This document shows, one piece after another, positions 12,057 to 22,997 of a stretch of 64,000 bases of DNA (position 1 is its first letter; each line of letters opens with the position of its first letter). Below the pieces are notes generated by a model. That model ran no database searches. It was given only the letters and a program-made list of their open reading frames with translations, and was not told the DNA's origin. The DNA comes from Malus domestica (lineage: Eukaryota > Streptophyta > Magnoliopsida > Rosales > Rosaceae): assembly GCF_042453785.1 (NCBI RefSeq), contig NC_091668.1, positions 1,557,501-1,621,500 on the forward strand, read 5' to 3'. A program made the translations under genes and the position numbers.

Positions 12057-12609
12057 AAGAAATGGATGATATTGGCTGATGAAGTAAGGGGCATATACGA
12101 GCAGGACAATGAGAAGAAGAAGAAGAAGAAGATTGTGCGAGGAATGCTAAATCCTAATGAAGTAAGGGGCATATAACAAGAAGTAGAAGAAAAGAGGGGA
12201 AAAAAAGAAACAGGAAAGTATCAATCCGTACGATTCAGAGTCCCTCAATTGAAGCAAATATGGAAAATGATCTTATTCTATAACTAATCCCCTTATTAAG
12301 AAGATTGTATTCTTAAAATATCAAAATTGATCACAAATGAAGAAAAAAAAGAGAGAAGATAATTCTAAAATCAAGGGAGAATATTACTTACTTTATTCGT
12401 CACTTAAGAGTAAATTTGGTATATGAAAACAAAAATTACATGACGTAGTGACTCAAAAAATAAAAATATTTTACCTTCTTGATATCCACAAAATCTTCAA
12501 ATTTTTCCATGGAGGACTCGACCTCGATAAGAATCGTATTGTCATAAATAATCATGAAAAGTATAATATTCAAAACTACTTTAAATCTAAGAATAGGAGA
12601 GTAATGATA

Positions 12610-14840
12610 GAAAGACTAACTGGAATTAGTCTTCCACTCTCCTAACAAACGAAATATACATGAAATAATTCAATATTGTGTCAAGGCTAATCACATGACT
12701 CATATGATGTTTCGCATTAGATTAAATTGAATAACTCACAAGATTTATAATGGAATAAAAAGACAAAATAGTTAAAATAATTCAACCGTTGCGGCTAATT
12801 TAACTTAGAACTCAGAAAGTTTATCCGGTTAATATAAAAAGACGAAATAATTCAACCTTTGCACCTGATCTAACTCAGAATTCGGAAGATTCGGCTAGTT
12901 GACATAAAAAGACAAAATAATTCGCCCCTAATCTAACTCAGAACTTAGAAAGCTCGTTTGGTGTCTCAGATTAGATAGACAAATCACAAGATTCAAAAGG
13001 AAAATCATTCGCATAATACGGAGGAGACAGAGTAGAGCCACAAATACATGTTTACTTGTATATTAGTATACCATTCATATCATACTTGCATACACAAGGA
13101 CAATAACACTTGCGAGTCCCATGCCTGATGATACATACATCACACCAGGATGATCACGACAGAAAGTCCCATGCGCCGCCGCAGCCCAATAGATATTCAT
13201 AAACACCTCTCTCTATATGTATTTATATATTTGTACTAGATATACACACACACCACTTACTATTTCCATACGTTTGTCAATATATAGTATATAGAAAGAA
13301 GAACGTATAAAGATAAAGGTAGTGGCTTAGTAAATAAAGTTGAACTCTTCAGTGCTTCATATATCATTATACCTTCAGTGCGCCATTGAGACGAATGCAA
13401 TGTCTCCCAGCAATTTCCATCCACGAACTCGCAGGCGCCGAAAAATCCCATGGTCTTCCACAACCTGTAGATCAAGCGACATTGTTGATTAACAGATATT
13501 GAAACAGTTTGGAAGAGTCATTCATCTTTAGCTGGCATTTTAACAAGTTTTGACTGCCCTCAGACCATGTAGAGTTGCTGCACAAGTTTTCACTCACCTG
13601 CCATATTAATGTTTGCATAGGCTGTTTTACGTGTAAATTCAAAGGCAAAGGAGATTTTGGGGAAGGGTGACTACATAGCCTCGCCTCCTTGGCATGTCTA
13701 CGAACAAATGGTATTGTAATGAAAGGCACGATGCAGCAAGGCAAGGCGAGGTGAAGCACTTCTTTTAAGTATGGTAAAGAATAAAATTACGTCTCATCAA
13801 CTCCAATTGCAATAAGTGCACTTGCAGAACTGGCAATAAATCGCAGCATTGACAAATATAGATAATGCTTGTCGAAGAAAAGGGACAAACATGGTTGAAA
13901 ACAGAGATAGAGATGAATTAATGTCTCAAACGTTCTACGGATAAGCTCAAACCTTAAACTTCCCCAAGAGGTAGGAATAGGAATCCTCCAAATCCTAATG
14001 GTGAGACTAGAAGACTTCCCATCCAAAGTTGGAATTCAGGATAGAGATAATTGAAATCAGTCTTCTAACAAGACGAAATAAACGAAATAATTCAACCGTT
14101 GTGCTAAGGATAACTCAAAGAATACATATGGTGTCTTTTTTTTAAAAGAGCTGAGGATTTTTTTTCCGTGAAATTTTTAGAACACATGTGGATAATTCAA
14201 CCGTCGTATTACCACCACTCATCTCCGACTTCAACATTCTGCGATTTTTTTAGAAGAGTTGAGGATTCTTTTTCCGCCATTTTTTTTAATTTGGGTGGTG
14301 ATCACCCATAAGGGTAGCGAGATATATATGAGGAGTAAGGAAGACATGACCTGAAACGTGGCTTGTGGAGGATTAGGGTTTAATACTTGGCGTTGGTGAA
14401 CAGGAGATATCGTGTCCATGGCTAGCCTCACTATTTAAATCTCTAATACACACTTGGCTTACACCTTTGTTTGCTTTCTTGCTCAGGTGGCAATCGGAGA
14501 GGAGCCAAATTCCAGTTTTGCCTTTCATTTTTCATTTTCTTTTATTAAATCCGCCCATTACATGAAGATCCACATCAGATTAACTCAGATAAATCGTAAT
14601 TGATGAATGACGGTATGAGGGAAAATTCTTAAACTGTAGAGAAGACTGACTATAAGTATGTCTTACTGAAGCTGACTGAGAGTTGACATAAGTGATGAAC
14701 TTGCTGACAATTGAAACAAGGTGTCAGTTTTTAATTTTTCTTTTTACCTTTTTATTTAAATAACAAGATAAACATGTTCACTTATCATTTTTTTCATTTA
14801 CTATGGAGATATTTGGATTATGGTAGTTTCTTTTTACCTA
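12610..14840. repeat. Left copy of a local duplication (partner 17410-20235)
   Basis: Sequence from about 12610 to 13482 aligns by eye to 17410-18340. The segment 13493-14110 matches pieces of 16442-17490, and 14200-14840 matches 19010-20235. Shared landmarks are repeated GACGAAATAATTCAACC motifs, the DREB2D 3' end, the acid phosphatase 3' end and the DREB2D leader. The order differs from the right copy, so a piece of neighbouring sequence was inserted into the duplicated DREB2D gene. Divergence is substantial, so the duplication is not recent. Confidence 0.8.
13385..14237 (-). pseudogene. Disrupted DREB2D copy lacking the AP2 domain
   Basis: The start region is kept at 14237 (MLKSEM followed by GG-rich codons, as in the intact gene at 19041). 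The C-terminal region is kept at about 13385-13482 (MSLDL, then VVEDHG where the intact gene has AVEDYG), with a frameshift thereafter and loss of the original stop. The whole middle, including the AP2 DNA-binding domain, is missing. It is replaced by about 620 bp resembling the acid phosphatase 3' end and spacer sequence found at 16442-17490. The product, if any, could not bind DRE elements. Confidence 0.8.
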
Positions 14841-14972
14841 ACTCACGTCTGAGATTTAGATTTTTTTTATAGGTTCTTCAAGATTGATGATTTATTATGA
14901 TTTTGATTTCTGTATAGTGTTTTGGGTGAGCCCTGACTAGGGCTTTCTGAATTTTGAGTGTTGTGATTGATG

Positions 14973-16500
14973 AAGGTGCATATAACACAACGAGATCATG
15001 AGGGGAAAAGTGTGATTGTGTCTTGGCCTCACAGGTAATTCAAATTTGATGCATTTAGAAATTTTGCACAAATTGGCACACTTGTGCTGTTTATTATGCT
15101 TTGAACCATATTTTTGTGTGTCCTATCTTGTTCTCATCAATGTGGTTTGCATTTTGAGCAGGGATCTTGGCCAAACTCACGATTCAAATCGTACACTCCC
15201 ACATTATGAATTAAACGCTATGAAAGGACAGACGGTATTGTTTTTTGGGGACCTCTCTTACGCAGATGATTCTCCGTTTCATGACAATAACCGGTGGGAT
15301 ACTGGATACATGGGGGAGGTTCGTAGAGAGAAATGTCGCTTACCAGCCTTGCACTTAGACTTCAGGAAATCACGAAATTGATCTTGTCCTGAGCTTGTAT
15401 GTCTCTGTATTTTTTTTTTTTTTTTTGCAGTACTTCAATCTTGTTCTGCAACAAGTTGTACAAATGATTTTTTGCAGTACTTCGATCTTGTTCTGCAACA
15501 AGTTGTACAAATGATTAAGCGTATGATATAATTGCAATGTTGTTTCAGGGAGAAAGTAAACCCTTCAAACCATACACAACCCGTTATTTCTTCTGTACAA
15601 TGCTTCGTGCAGTATATCTCCGCTATGGTACTCCATCGAGAGAGCTTCAGCATATATAGTATTCTTATCCTCTTACTCAGCATATGGTAAGAATGCTTAC
15701 ATCTCACTTCTAGAGCCACAATTCATCTCGTGCGACCAATTTTGCAGTACTGAGTCAGTCGTGGTTAGTTATGCTTATGTGCTCTCGCGCAAATTGTGCT
15801 TTGTTTGCGGGGAAATATACTCTTCGATACAAGTGGCTCGAGAAGGAGCTTCCGAAAGTGAACAAGACAGTGACACCATGGCTTATTGTTCTTATGCATT
15901 CTCATTCTCCACTGTATAACAGTTATGTGCATCACTATATGGAAGGAGAATCCTTTAGAGTTATGTACGAGGAATGGTTTGTGGAATATAAAGTAGATAT
16001 TGTCTTCCCTGGCCATGTTCATGCCTACGAACGATATGTAAGTGTACCTTATACATGCCTGCGAACAATCTATTTAAACTATGGCGGTTTCAGATCAAAT
16101 GTTGCCTACAACATTTCGAAGACTCTGCACTCCGATAAGTGACCAGTCAGCCCCGGTTTACATAACCATTGGAGCTAGAGGAAACCTAGAAGGATTGGTT
16201 ACCAAGTATGATGTTAATTCCCATTCGTATTAACTGTGAGCAGTCTTTCCTGTTGATCAAAAGTTTTGAAATTGCGGTGGTATTTTGTGTTTTTCTGCAG
16301 AATGTCAGAACCACAGCCAAGTTACTCAGCTTTCTGGCCATGGGATTTTCAATATAAAGAACAGAACTCATGCTTTTTTCAGTTGGCATCGGAATCGAGA
16401 CGGGTATGCGGTTGAAGCTGATTCTTTGTGGTTTAAGGGCAGATATTGGAACAGCTTGGAAGAGTCATCATCCTTGGCTGTATTTTAGATCAAGTTTTCA
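14973..16500 (+). pseudogene. Decayed purple acid phosphatase gene
   Basis: Remnants of several exons appear in order. An N-terminal strand [17 protein letters not shown] is at 14973-15034. The metal-binding GDLSYAD block with DNNRWDT starts at 15162, and GNHEID is readable in a shifted frame near 15370. PFKPYTTRY starts near 15549, with [16 protein letters not shown] in another frame. [11 protein letters not shown] to [11 protein letters not shown] lies at about 15809-16038, PVYITIGARGNLEGL near 16150, and [19 protein letters not shown] to 16460. Intron boundaries survive, so this is a decayed gene copy, not a retrocopy. Breaks include frameshifts, an in-frame stop before GNHE, a missing HVPY region and a 47-bp internal duplication (15422-15515). 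Related families are PAP10/PAP12/PAP26 metallo-phosphoesterases with an Fe-Mn/Zn centre; the exact parent is unknown. Confidence 0.88.
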
Positions 16501-18249
16501 CTGCCCTCACAACCACCATGTAGACTTGCTGCACAAGTTTTCACTCACCTGCCATATCATTGTAAATTCTAATGTACAAGAGATGGGAAGGATGTGAAAG
16601 GTTTCATGTAATCATTCTATAGCACTCTATTCATCATCCAGAATAAAACAATCAGTTCTTCATCCTCATTTAACTCAACAAGATAAAACCATTTTCACTG
16701 CTGTTTTTGTGTTGTCAGTCACCACTTCTTTTCTTCCTTTTTTGAAGAGACGGGGTTTCATCACAAGTAGGGAAATGAATTCAACAAACAATTTTTCTTC
16801 TGTTTGTCTTTCCATGTTAACCAGGTCAGCCTTCTAAGTTAAGGCGCGACGACGGTCTTTTTTTTTTTTTTTTTTTATACTAATCAGGGCGAGCCTTCTA
16901 AATTTTGAGTTAATCCATGTGCGGTGGTTGGATTATTTTGCCTATTTCATCTTTCTATATTAACCATATGAGCTTTCTAACTCTAAATTAGACTATGCAC
17001 GACGGTTAAATTATTTCATGTTTCTATATTGTGTGAATGGTTTCCATTCAATCTTATGAGTTATATAATTCATTCTTTCTACACATCAGATGGAACTACT
17101 AGCATAGCCTACCCTTTACGCACTTTCTTTAATGTATGGTAAAGAATGAAATTACGACTCAACAACTCCGATTGCAATATATAAGTGCACTCGCAGAATT
17201 GGCAATAATTCCCAGCATTGATAAATATACAAGATGGTTGTGGAATAAAAGGGACAAACGTGGCTTGAAAACAGAGATAGAGATGAATTAACGTCTCAAC
17301 TGTTGTACGGATAAGCCCAAACCTTAAACCTCCCCAAGAGGTAGGAACAGGAATCCTCCAAATCCTAATGATGAGACTAGAAAACTTCCCATAAAAAGGT
17401 GGAATTCAGGAAAAGAAATAATTGGAATTAGTATTCTAACAAGACGAAATACACGAAATAATCATACCATCGTGCCAAAGATAATTCAGATAACAATGTC
17501 TTGAATTAGATTAAATTAGATAACTCACAAGATTCAATATAAAAATCATCATATAATACAAAAAGACGAAGTGAAGTTTACAATCCAATTGTTGATTTAA
17601 CCCAGAAACAAAAAGGTTGTCAGGTTAATATAGAAAGACGAAATAATTCAACCATTGCGCTTGGTGAAATAAGAAAGCTAATTTGGTTAATAAAGAAAAT
17701 AAAATAGACGAAATAATCCAACCGTCGCGCCTGATTTAGTTCAGAAAACTCGTTCAGTGCCTTAAATTAGATTACCTTGGATAACAAACCACACTTATAA
17801 GGAATTCATTCACATAATATAGATAGGTAGAGTACAGCCAGAATTATCTCATTCATATTATACATATACCCACATTAAGATTTGCAACAAACCCTGCAAG
17901 CTGCGACTCTTTTACATTACCCTGCACATTACATTTTTTTAGTACACTCCCAAATTAAAACTAAAAATAAAGGGGATTAAGAAAAGAAAACCTTATTGCT
18001 TGTTGGTTTATAATATATACAGCACACTGGAATGACCACGACAAAGCGCAGAAAAACTCATGCGCCGCCGCAGCCCTCTAGATATTTATACACACCTCCA
18101 TATATTTTACTATATATATACACACACCCCCTACTAGTTGTGTACATATATTATTATTTGACATATGAAGCACTGAAGGCATTGGGCAACTTTATTTACC
18201 AAGCTACCACCTCTATCTATATACCTTCAATTTTGATTTACATGCACCA

Positions 18250-19041
18250 TTAATACGAATGCATTGTTTCCCAGCCAGTTCCATCGACGAAACCGCCACC
18301 GAAAACACCATAATCTTCCACCGCCGGAAGATCAAGCGACATGGCGGCCTCTGTCCATATCGAGTCATCAAACACCGGAAAGTTCCCGCTTGTGTTCCCC
18401 CAGAGTATACCCTCCATTTCATTATTCCCACCACTACTCATATTCTCCCCCACTTCCGTGCCGCCCTGCTCCGGGAGGGCCACAGCCCAATTTCCATGGG
18501 GCTGATCCGCCTTCACAGCCAGAAAGTTATCGCCAATAAAAGGTACTGCAATATCGTTCACAAGAGCACCATAACCTGCAGGATTAGTCCCAGTACCTGA
18601 TGGATTGTTCTGCACAAGGGTTTGGTTCGGAATTTGAGGTGGCACGCAGGGATTGGCCGGCGAGGGAACGACTTGATTCTGCAGATGCTGATTCAAATGA
18701 TGCTGGTGACAATGAGGGACTCGCTGCTCTGGCAAATTGAGCTTTGCCACAGAACCGTAGAGCTTTCGGGCCGCAACGTCATAAGCCAGAGCTGCTTCAT
18801 CGGAGGTGTCGAAAGTCCCGAGCCAGAGCCGGGCCCCACGGTTCGGCTCACGGATTTCCGCCACCCATTTTCCCCACGTCCTTTGCCTGACGCCCTTGTA
18901 AGTGCACATAGCATTCTCCGGCCCTCCCTTCCCCCTCATGCAACCCTTCCTCGAGCTCGCCTGCGCCGGCCACTTCGACGGCTTCCTTTCCTCAACCCCA
19001 ACACTGGTACTACCACCACCATTCATCTCCGACTTCAACAT
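18250..19041 (-). CDS. DREB2D: DREB2D-type AP2/ERF transcription factor
   Basis: A single exon encodes 263 residues. A basic N-terminal region with [17 protein letters not shown] precedes the AP2 domain (about residues 47-105: [19 protein letters not shown], then [20 protein letters not shown]). Valine 60 and glutamate 65 occupy the 14th and 19th domain positions typical of DREB proteins. The [10 protein letters not shown] element next to the AP2 domain is the DREB2 hallmark. The sequence resembles, from memory, Arabidopsis DREB2D (At1g75490), which neighbours WAT1 there as here. The C-terminal half is Pro/Gln/Asn-rich and then acidic, consistent with an activation domain. It should bind A/GCCGAC dehydration-responsive elements in the nucleus. 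A TATA-like box lies about 80 bases upstream. A broken second copy lies at 13385-14237. Confidence 0.94.
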   Translation of the reverse strand: MLKSEMNGGGSTSVGVEERKPSKWPAQASSRKGCMRGKGGPENAMCTYKGVRQRTWGKWVAEIREPNRGARLWLGTFDTSDEAALAYDVAARKLYGSVAKLNLPEQRVPHCHQHHLNQHLQNQVVPSPANPCVPPQIPNQTLVQNNPSGTGTNPAGYGALVNDIAVPFIGDNFLAVKADQPHGNWAVALPEQGGTEVGENMSSGGNNEMEGILWGNTSGNFPVFDDSIWTEAAMSLDLPAVEDYGVFGGGFVDGTGWETMHSY

Positions 19042-19121
19042 TGTGAGATTGTTATGAGATGAGTTGAGGATTATTTTCGTGAACTTTTATTTGGGTGGCG
19101 AGTTTGAGAAACCAGTAGTGA

Positions 19122-19129
19122 TATTTATA
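19122..19129 (-). promoter_or_regulatory. Putative TATA box of DREB2D
   Basis: Read on the minus strand, this is TATAAATA about 80 bases upstream of the DREB2D start codon. The corresponding place in the broken left copy (about 14320) has a TATATAT run. Confidence 0.5.
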
Positions 19130-20449
19130 TGAGGAAGGCAGATTTGACCAGAAACGTGGCTTGTGGAGGATTAGGGTTTAAATATTTGGCATGGTGAACA
19201 GGAGATATCGTGTCCATGGCTAGACTCACTATTTAAATCTCTAATACACACTTGGCTTACACCTTTGTTTGCTTTCTTGCTCAGGTGGCAATAGGAGAGG
19301 AGCCTTATTCCAGTTGTGCTGTGCTTTTCATTTTTCATTTTCTTTCTTTTATTAAATCCGCCTTTTACATGAAGATCGTATCAGATTTTAACTCAGAGAC
19401 AAATCGAATGTAATTGATGAATGATACTAAGAGGGAAAATTTACTGTACACAAAGACTAAATGAGTATTTCTACTGGAGTAGAGTATATCTTACGGGAAC
19501 AGAGTATATCTTACTGAAGCTGACTGATTGAAAGATTTGCTGACAACTGAAACAAGTGTCAATTTTTCAATTTTTTTTTTTACTTATTTAAATTTTTTAT
19601 CCTACATCAAAATTATAACAAGATTGATTAATAAGTTTTAGTACAAAATTATTCGCTGTGTACGGTATAGACTCACAGTAGATATCTCATATATACTTAA
19701 GAAATTTGTTAAAATATGTTTAGATTTTAATTTTTCATATTAATATTTACATATTTAGTTCATTAAAACCATTTGTAACCGTATTTGACTCATATTAAAA
19801 GATGTTTGAAGAATCCTTTGACACACATACACAGGTTAGATTTTCATTTTTATTTTTACTTCTCTTTTATTTATAACAAGATAAGAACTCTATTTTTATC
19901 TCTTCTTTTTCTCTCCATTTTCTAGTTTTCAATATTTTTGAAAAAGAAGTGTTTTGGGTTACCAGAGAAGGAGGGAGGGATGTTAACTCAGAGATAAATC
20001 GTAATGAATAATAGTAGAAGGAAAAAATTTAAACGGTACAAAAAAACTGATTAGGAGTGTATGAGTATTTATTGAAGCATGGATATGTTTTATTGAAGCT
20101 AATTGACCGTCGAAATAAGAGAGAAACTTACTAATTGAGATACCTGAAAATTTTGTCGATGACAAGATAAACATGTTCACTTTATTTTTTTTATTCTCTT
20201 ACTACATAGGTATTTGGATGGTGGTAGTTTTTTTAAACATTACAATGAACATCCACGTCGGATATTAAAATTATAAAATTATGACCCAAGAATAACGGAA
20301 AGGAGCAAATGGTATAGATACAACAAGATTGATTAGTAAGTAAATTTTACATCAGAACCCTTTGTTGGGATAGCAGAGACTCACAATAGATATTTAAGAA
20401 ATTGTTAAAACTTGTTTAGATTTTCATTTTTCATTTCAAGATACTTGAA

Positions 20450-20635
20450 GAATGTGTAATGTCATGGAAACTAAATTTTCAAAACGAAATTTACAAATCA
20501 AATGACGTGGTAATTGATTATTAGATTATTACTTAAATGTTGATTAACGTGCTTATTTTCTATTAGCGACACATCATTTAATTTGTAAATTTAGTTTAAA
20601 ATTTTGGTCTTTTAGCATTGTTATTTGAAAGAGTT
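20450..20635. repeat. Palindromic MITE, copy 1 of 2
   Basis: The ends are inverted copies (AACTAAATTTTCAAAACG against AATTTAGTTTAAAATTTTGG). The centre carries ATTACTTAAATGTTGATTAA. The reverse complement is recognisable at 29185-29345, including the GACCAAATTTTAA terminus. Confidence 0.65.
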
Positions 20636-21339
20636 ATCGACACGGTGAGATTTTTTTTTTTTCTTCACTTTTCTTTTATTTATAACAAGATAAGAATTCA
20701 ATTAAGTCATCATATCTCTCTTTTTTTCTTTTCATTTTGGAAAAAGAAAAGTGCTTTGGGTTGGGGGGGAGGAATTTGGACGATTTAGTAACGGAGGCGG
20801 TGTGAACGGTTGGGGATAAGCCCTACGTTAGTTCCCTAAATCAGGTCTTGACAGTTCGCAATTTAGCATGCAAAGCTTGCATACGTGGTGTGTTTTGCTA
20901 AATCCCGTGGGTCCCTTGGGTCCCGTGGATCTGCGAGTTTTCCGAAAAGGATAGGAAGGGATGGACGGCCCCGAGAGTGCGAGGATGACATCATCCTAAT
21001 GGGGACAATGAATCTTACGGACTGATTCTCATTTCCTCCGTTTACTTCGACGAAAGATTTTTCAGTGTAATCGACGTACGGGATACATTATGTGTTATTA
21101 TATAAATAATGTGTTTTGTGCGTTAAAAGTTAACAACTTAAAATATAAAATTTCACTATTTATATAAAAACACGTGATGTACCATTTGAATTATTCTTGT
21201 CCTGCAGTAAATCAATACGTACACACATATTCACATGTAGTTATCTTAGTTTTGAAACATCCATAACCTAAATTTGCATCAGCTTTCTAAACACTGTCAA
21301 GACTATTCACATTACAGAAAAAACACCTGTCAAAATTAA

Positions 21340-21500
21340 TATGTTTTTTTTTAGTACATCGATATTTTTATATTAAAGAAAAGTGAAGTTCTCACACAAT
21401 GGGTAGCCTAGTTTGGTATTGAATTCGCCATCTACGATATTTGAATCTAAGACTTGTCAATTCTAAATGAAGAGGAATACCATTAAATTGTAATATTGAG
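21340..21500 (-). repeat. tRNA-derived SINE, diverged copy 2 of 3
   Basis: On the minus strand it reads GATGGCGAATTCAATACC, then ACTAGGCTACCCATTGTGTG and an AAAATATCGATGTACTA end with a poly(A)-like tail. This is the order seen at 39728-39895. The box-B region is eroded. Confidence 0.6.
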
Positions 21501-22084
21501 TAGCGTCAAAATTAATATGTTACGACTCACATTACAAAAGAAATAATATCCTCAGACCTGCCAACTATATGATAAACAAAAAAGACAAAAAAACAAATGA
21601 TGCATCCTACAAATTTTATAGTTCTTTGTACGAACCGTACATTGACATCAGCTTTTAACGACTCTTAGAAGTCACATTCCATGATTCACGTATAAATACA
21701 TATACCAATAATATTGTAAAGTTAAACCTTCAAACACCACATGTATAACACAGAAATATAATCACTTTCTGATATCTCAATTATGATTCTTCATTTTATC
21801 GCACTGAAAGAAGATTGAACCCTGATCTAACTCTCTTATCTAATCTAAATTTCACCCCACTCAATATATCCAAGAAACATTATTTTGTTTACGGATTGAA
21901 GTATCAACGGAAGAACGATTGCTATTCATTCCTTCATGTTATTGTGTATATTACATAAACTAACTTATAAATTTTTCTCCTTCTTGAAGGATTGACCAAA
22001 TAAAATTTAAGTAACTGAACCCCAAAGGATGGGGAGCACCTTAGGAGTGTGTTGAACTACGTACTAAAGCGTATGATGACTTTC

Positions 22085-22690
22085 GTCAGTATTATTACAG
22101 AGTCAAGAGTTCATCATTAATGTCATCCTAAAAAATAAGGAATACGTCTTAATTCTATGACAATACTAACTGTACGACAAAAACTAAGATTTTAATCTTA
22201 AAATTTTAAGATCACTTCACTTACAGACATACACAGTTTTGTCAGTATTATGATAGAGTCAGGTTTACATTTTTATTGTCATCATAAAAAATAAAAATAA
22301 AGAAAAAGAATAACCCAACAATCCTATGATAGTACGAACTACGACAAAAACTAAGATCACTTCACTTACCGACAGATACAATTTTATTAGTATTATGATA
22401 GACTCATATTTATATTTTTATTGTTATCATAAAAAATAAATATTAAGAAAAAGAATAACCCAGCAATCCTATGATAGTACGAACTGTAAGACAAAACTAA
22501 TATTTTAATCATAAACTTTTAATTGTCACTTCATAGATACAGATAGATACAATTTCATATTATTAGAGTCAGAGTTACATTTTTATTGTGATCATAAAAA
22601 ATAAAGAAAAATGAACAATGTATCAATCCTAGGATAATACGAAGTATATAACAATCTTAACTTTTAACTGTTACTTCACAGACACATACA
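22085..22690. repeat. Diverged tandem array, period about 145-165 bp
   Basis: Four units each contain CAGTATTATGATAGAGTCA-like, ATTTTTATTGTCATCATAAA-like and CCTATGATAGTACGAACT-like blocks followed by ATCACTTCACTTA. They begin near 22089, 22241, 22387 and 22555. No open frame follows the period. Confidence 0.75.
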
Positions 22691-22997
22691 AATCATTATA
22701 TTATTAATTACTGAATAGAAGACTCTTTTAGAGTTATCCAACTTTATTAACACATAAACACCAATCCCTAACTTTTTAAAAATCCCTGTAAGGAACTGAA
22801 CCCTTATGTAGTTTTTTTCTTATCTCAGTCCAACCTTCTCTTAATCCGAAGAACTCAATTCGTTCGCGGGTTTAAGGTAGAAAGACAAAGGAGAAAGGGC
22901 ATAAAAAAAGATTGCATTCATGCCTTTTTGGTAGTGTGTATTACATGATATAATCAATACATCATACATACACAAGTTAATGCATAAAAAAAAGGTT

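Larger units (their letters stand above)
17410..20235. repeat. Right copy of a local duplication (partner 12610-14840)
   Basis: This copy contains the intact DREB2D gene and its upstream region. The end near 20165-20235 shares a GACAAGATAAACATGTTCAC motif and a TATTTGGAT-GGTAG motif with 14755-14830. A second internal similarity (19980-20160 against 19380-19560) suggests the upstream region has itself been duplicated. Confidence 0.75.
20236..22997. other. Repeat-rich gene-free spacer
   Basis: No exon was recognised. It contains a palindromic MITE (20450-20635), a GC-richer non-repetitive patch (about 20760-21010), a MITE-like copy (21043-21190, reversed), a diverged SINE (21340-21500, reversed) and a tandem array (22085-22690). 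The 3' flank of the Obg-like gene occupies the right end. Confidence 0.6.

Noticed and set aside
18622-19062. Plus-strand frame of 146 codons opposite DREB2D
   Set aside because: Antisense to the AP2-domain coding sequence. Composition is explained by the complementary codons.
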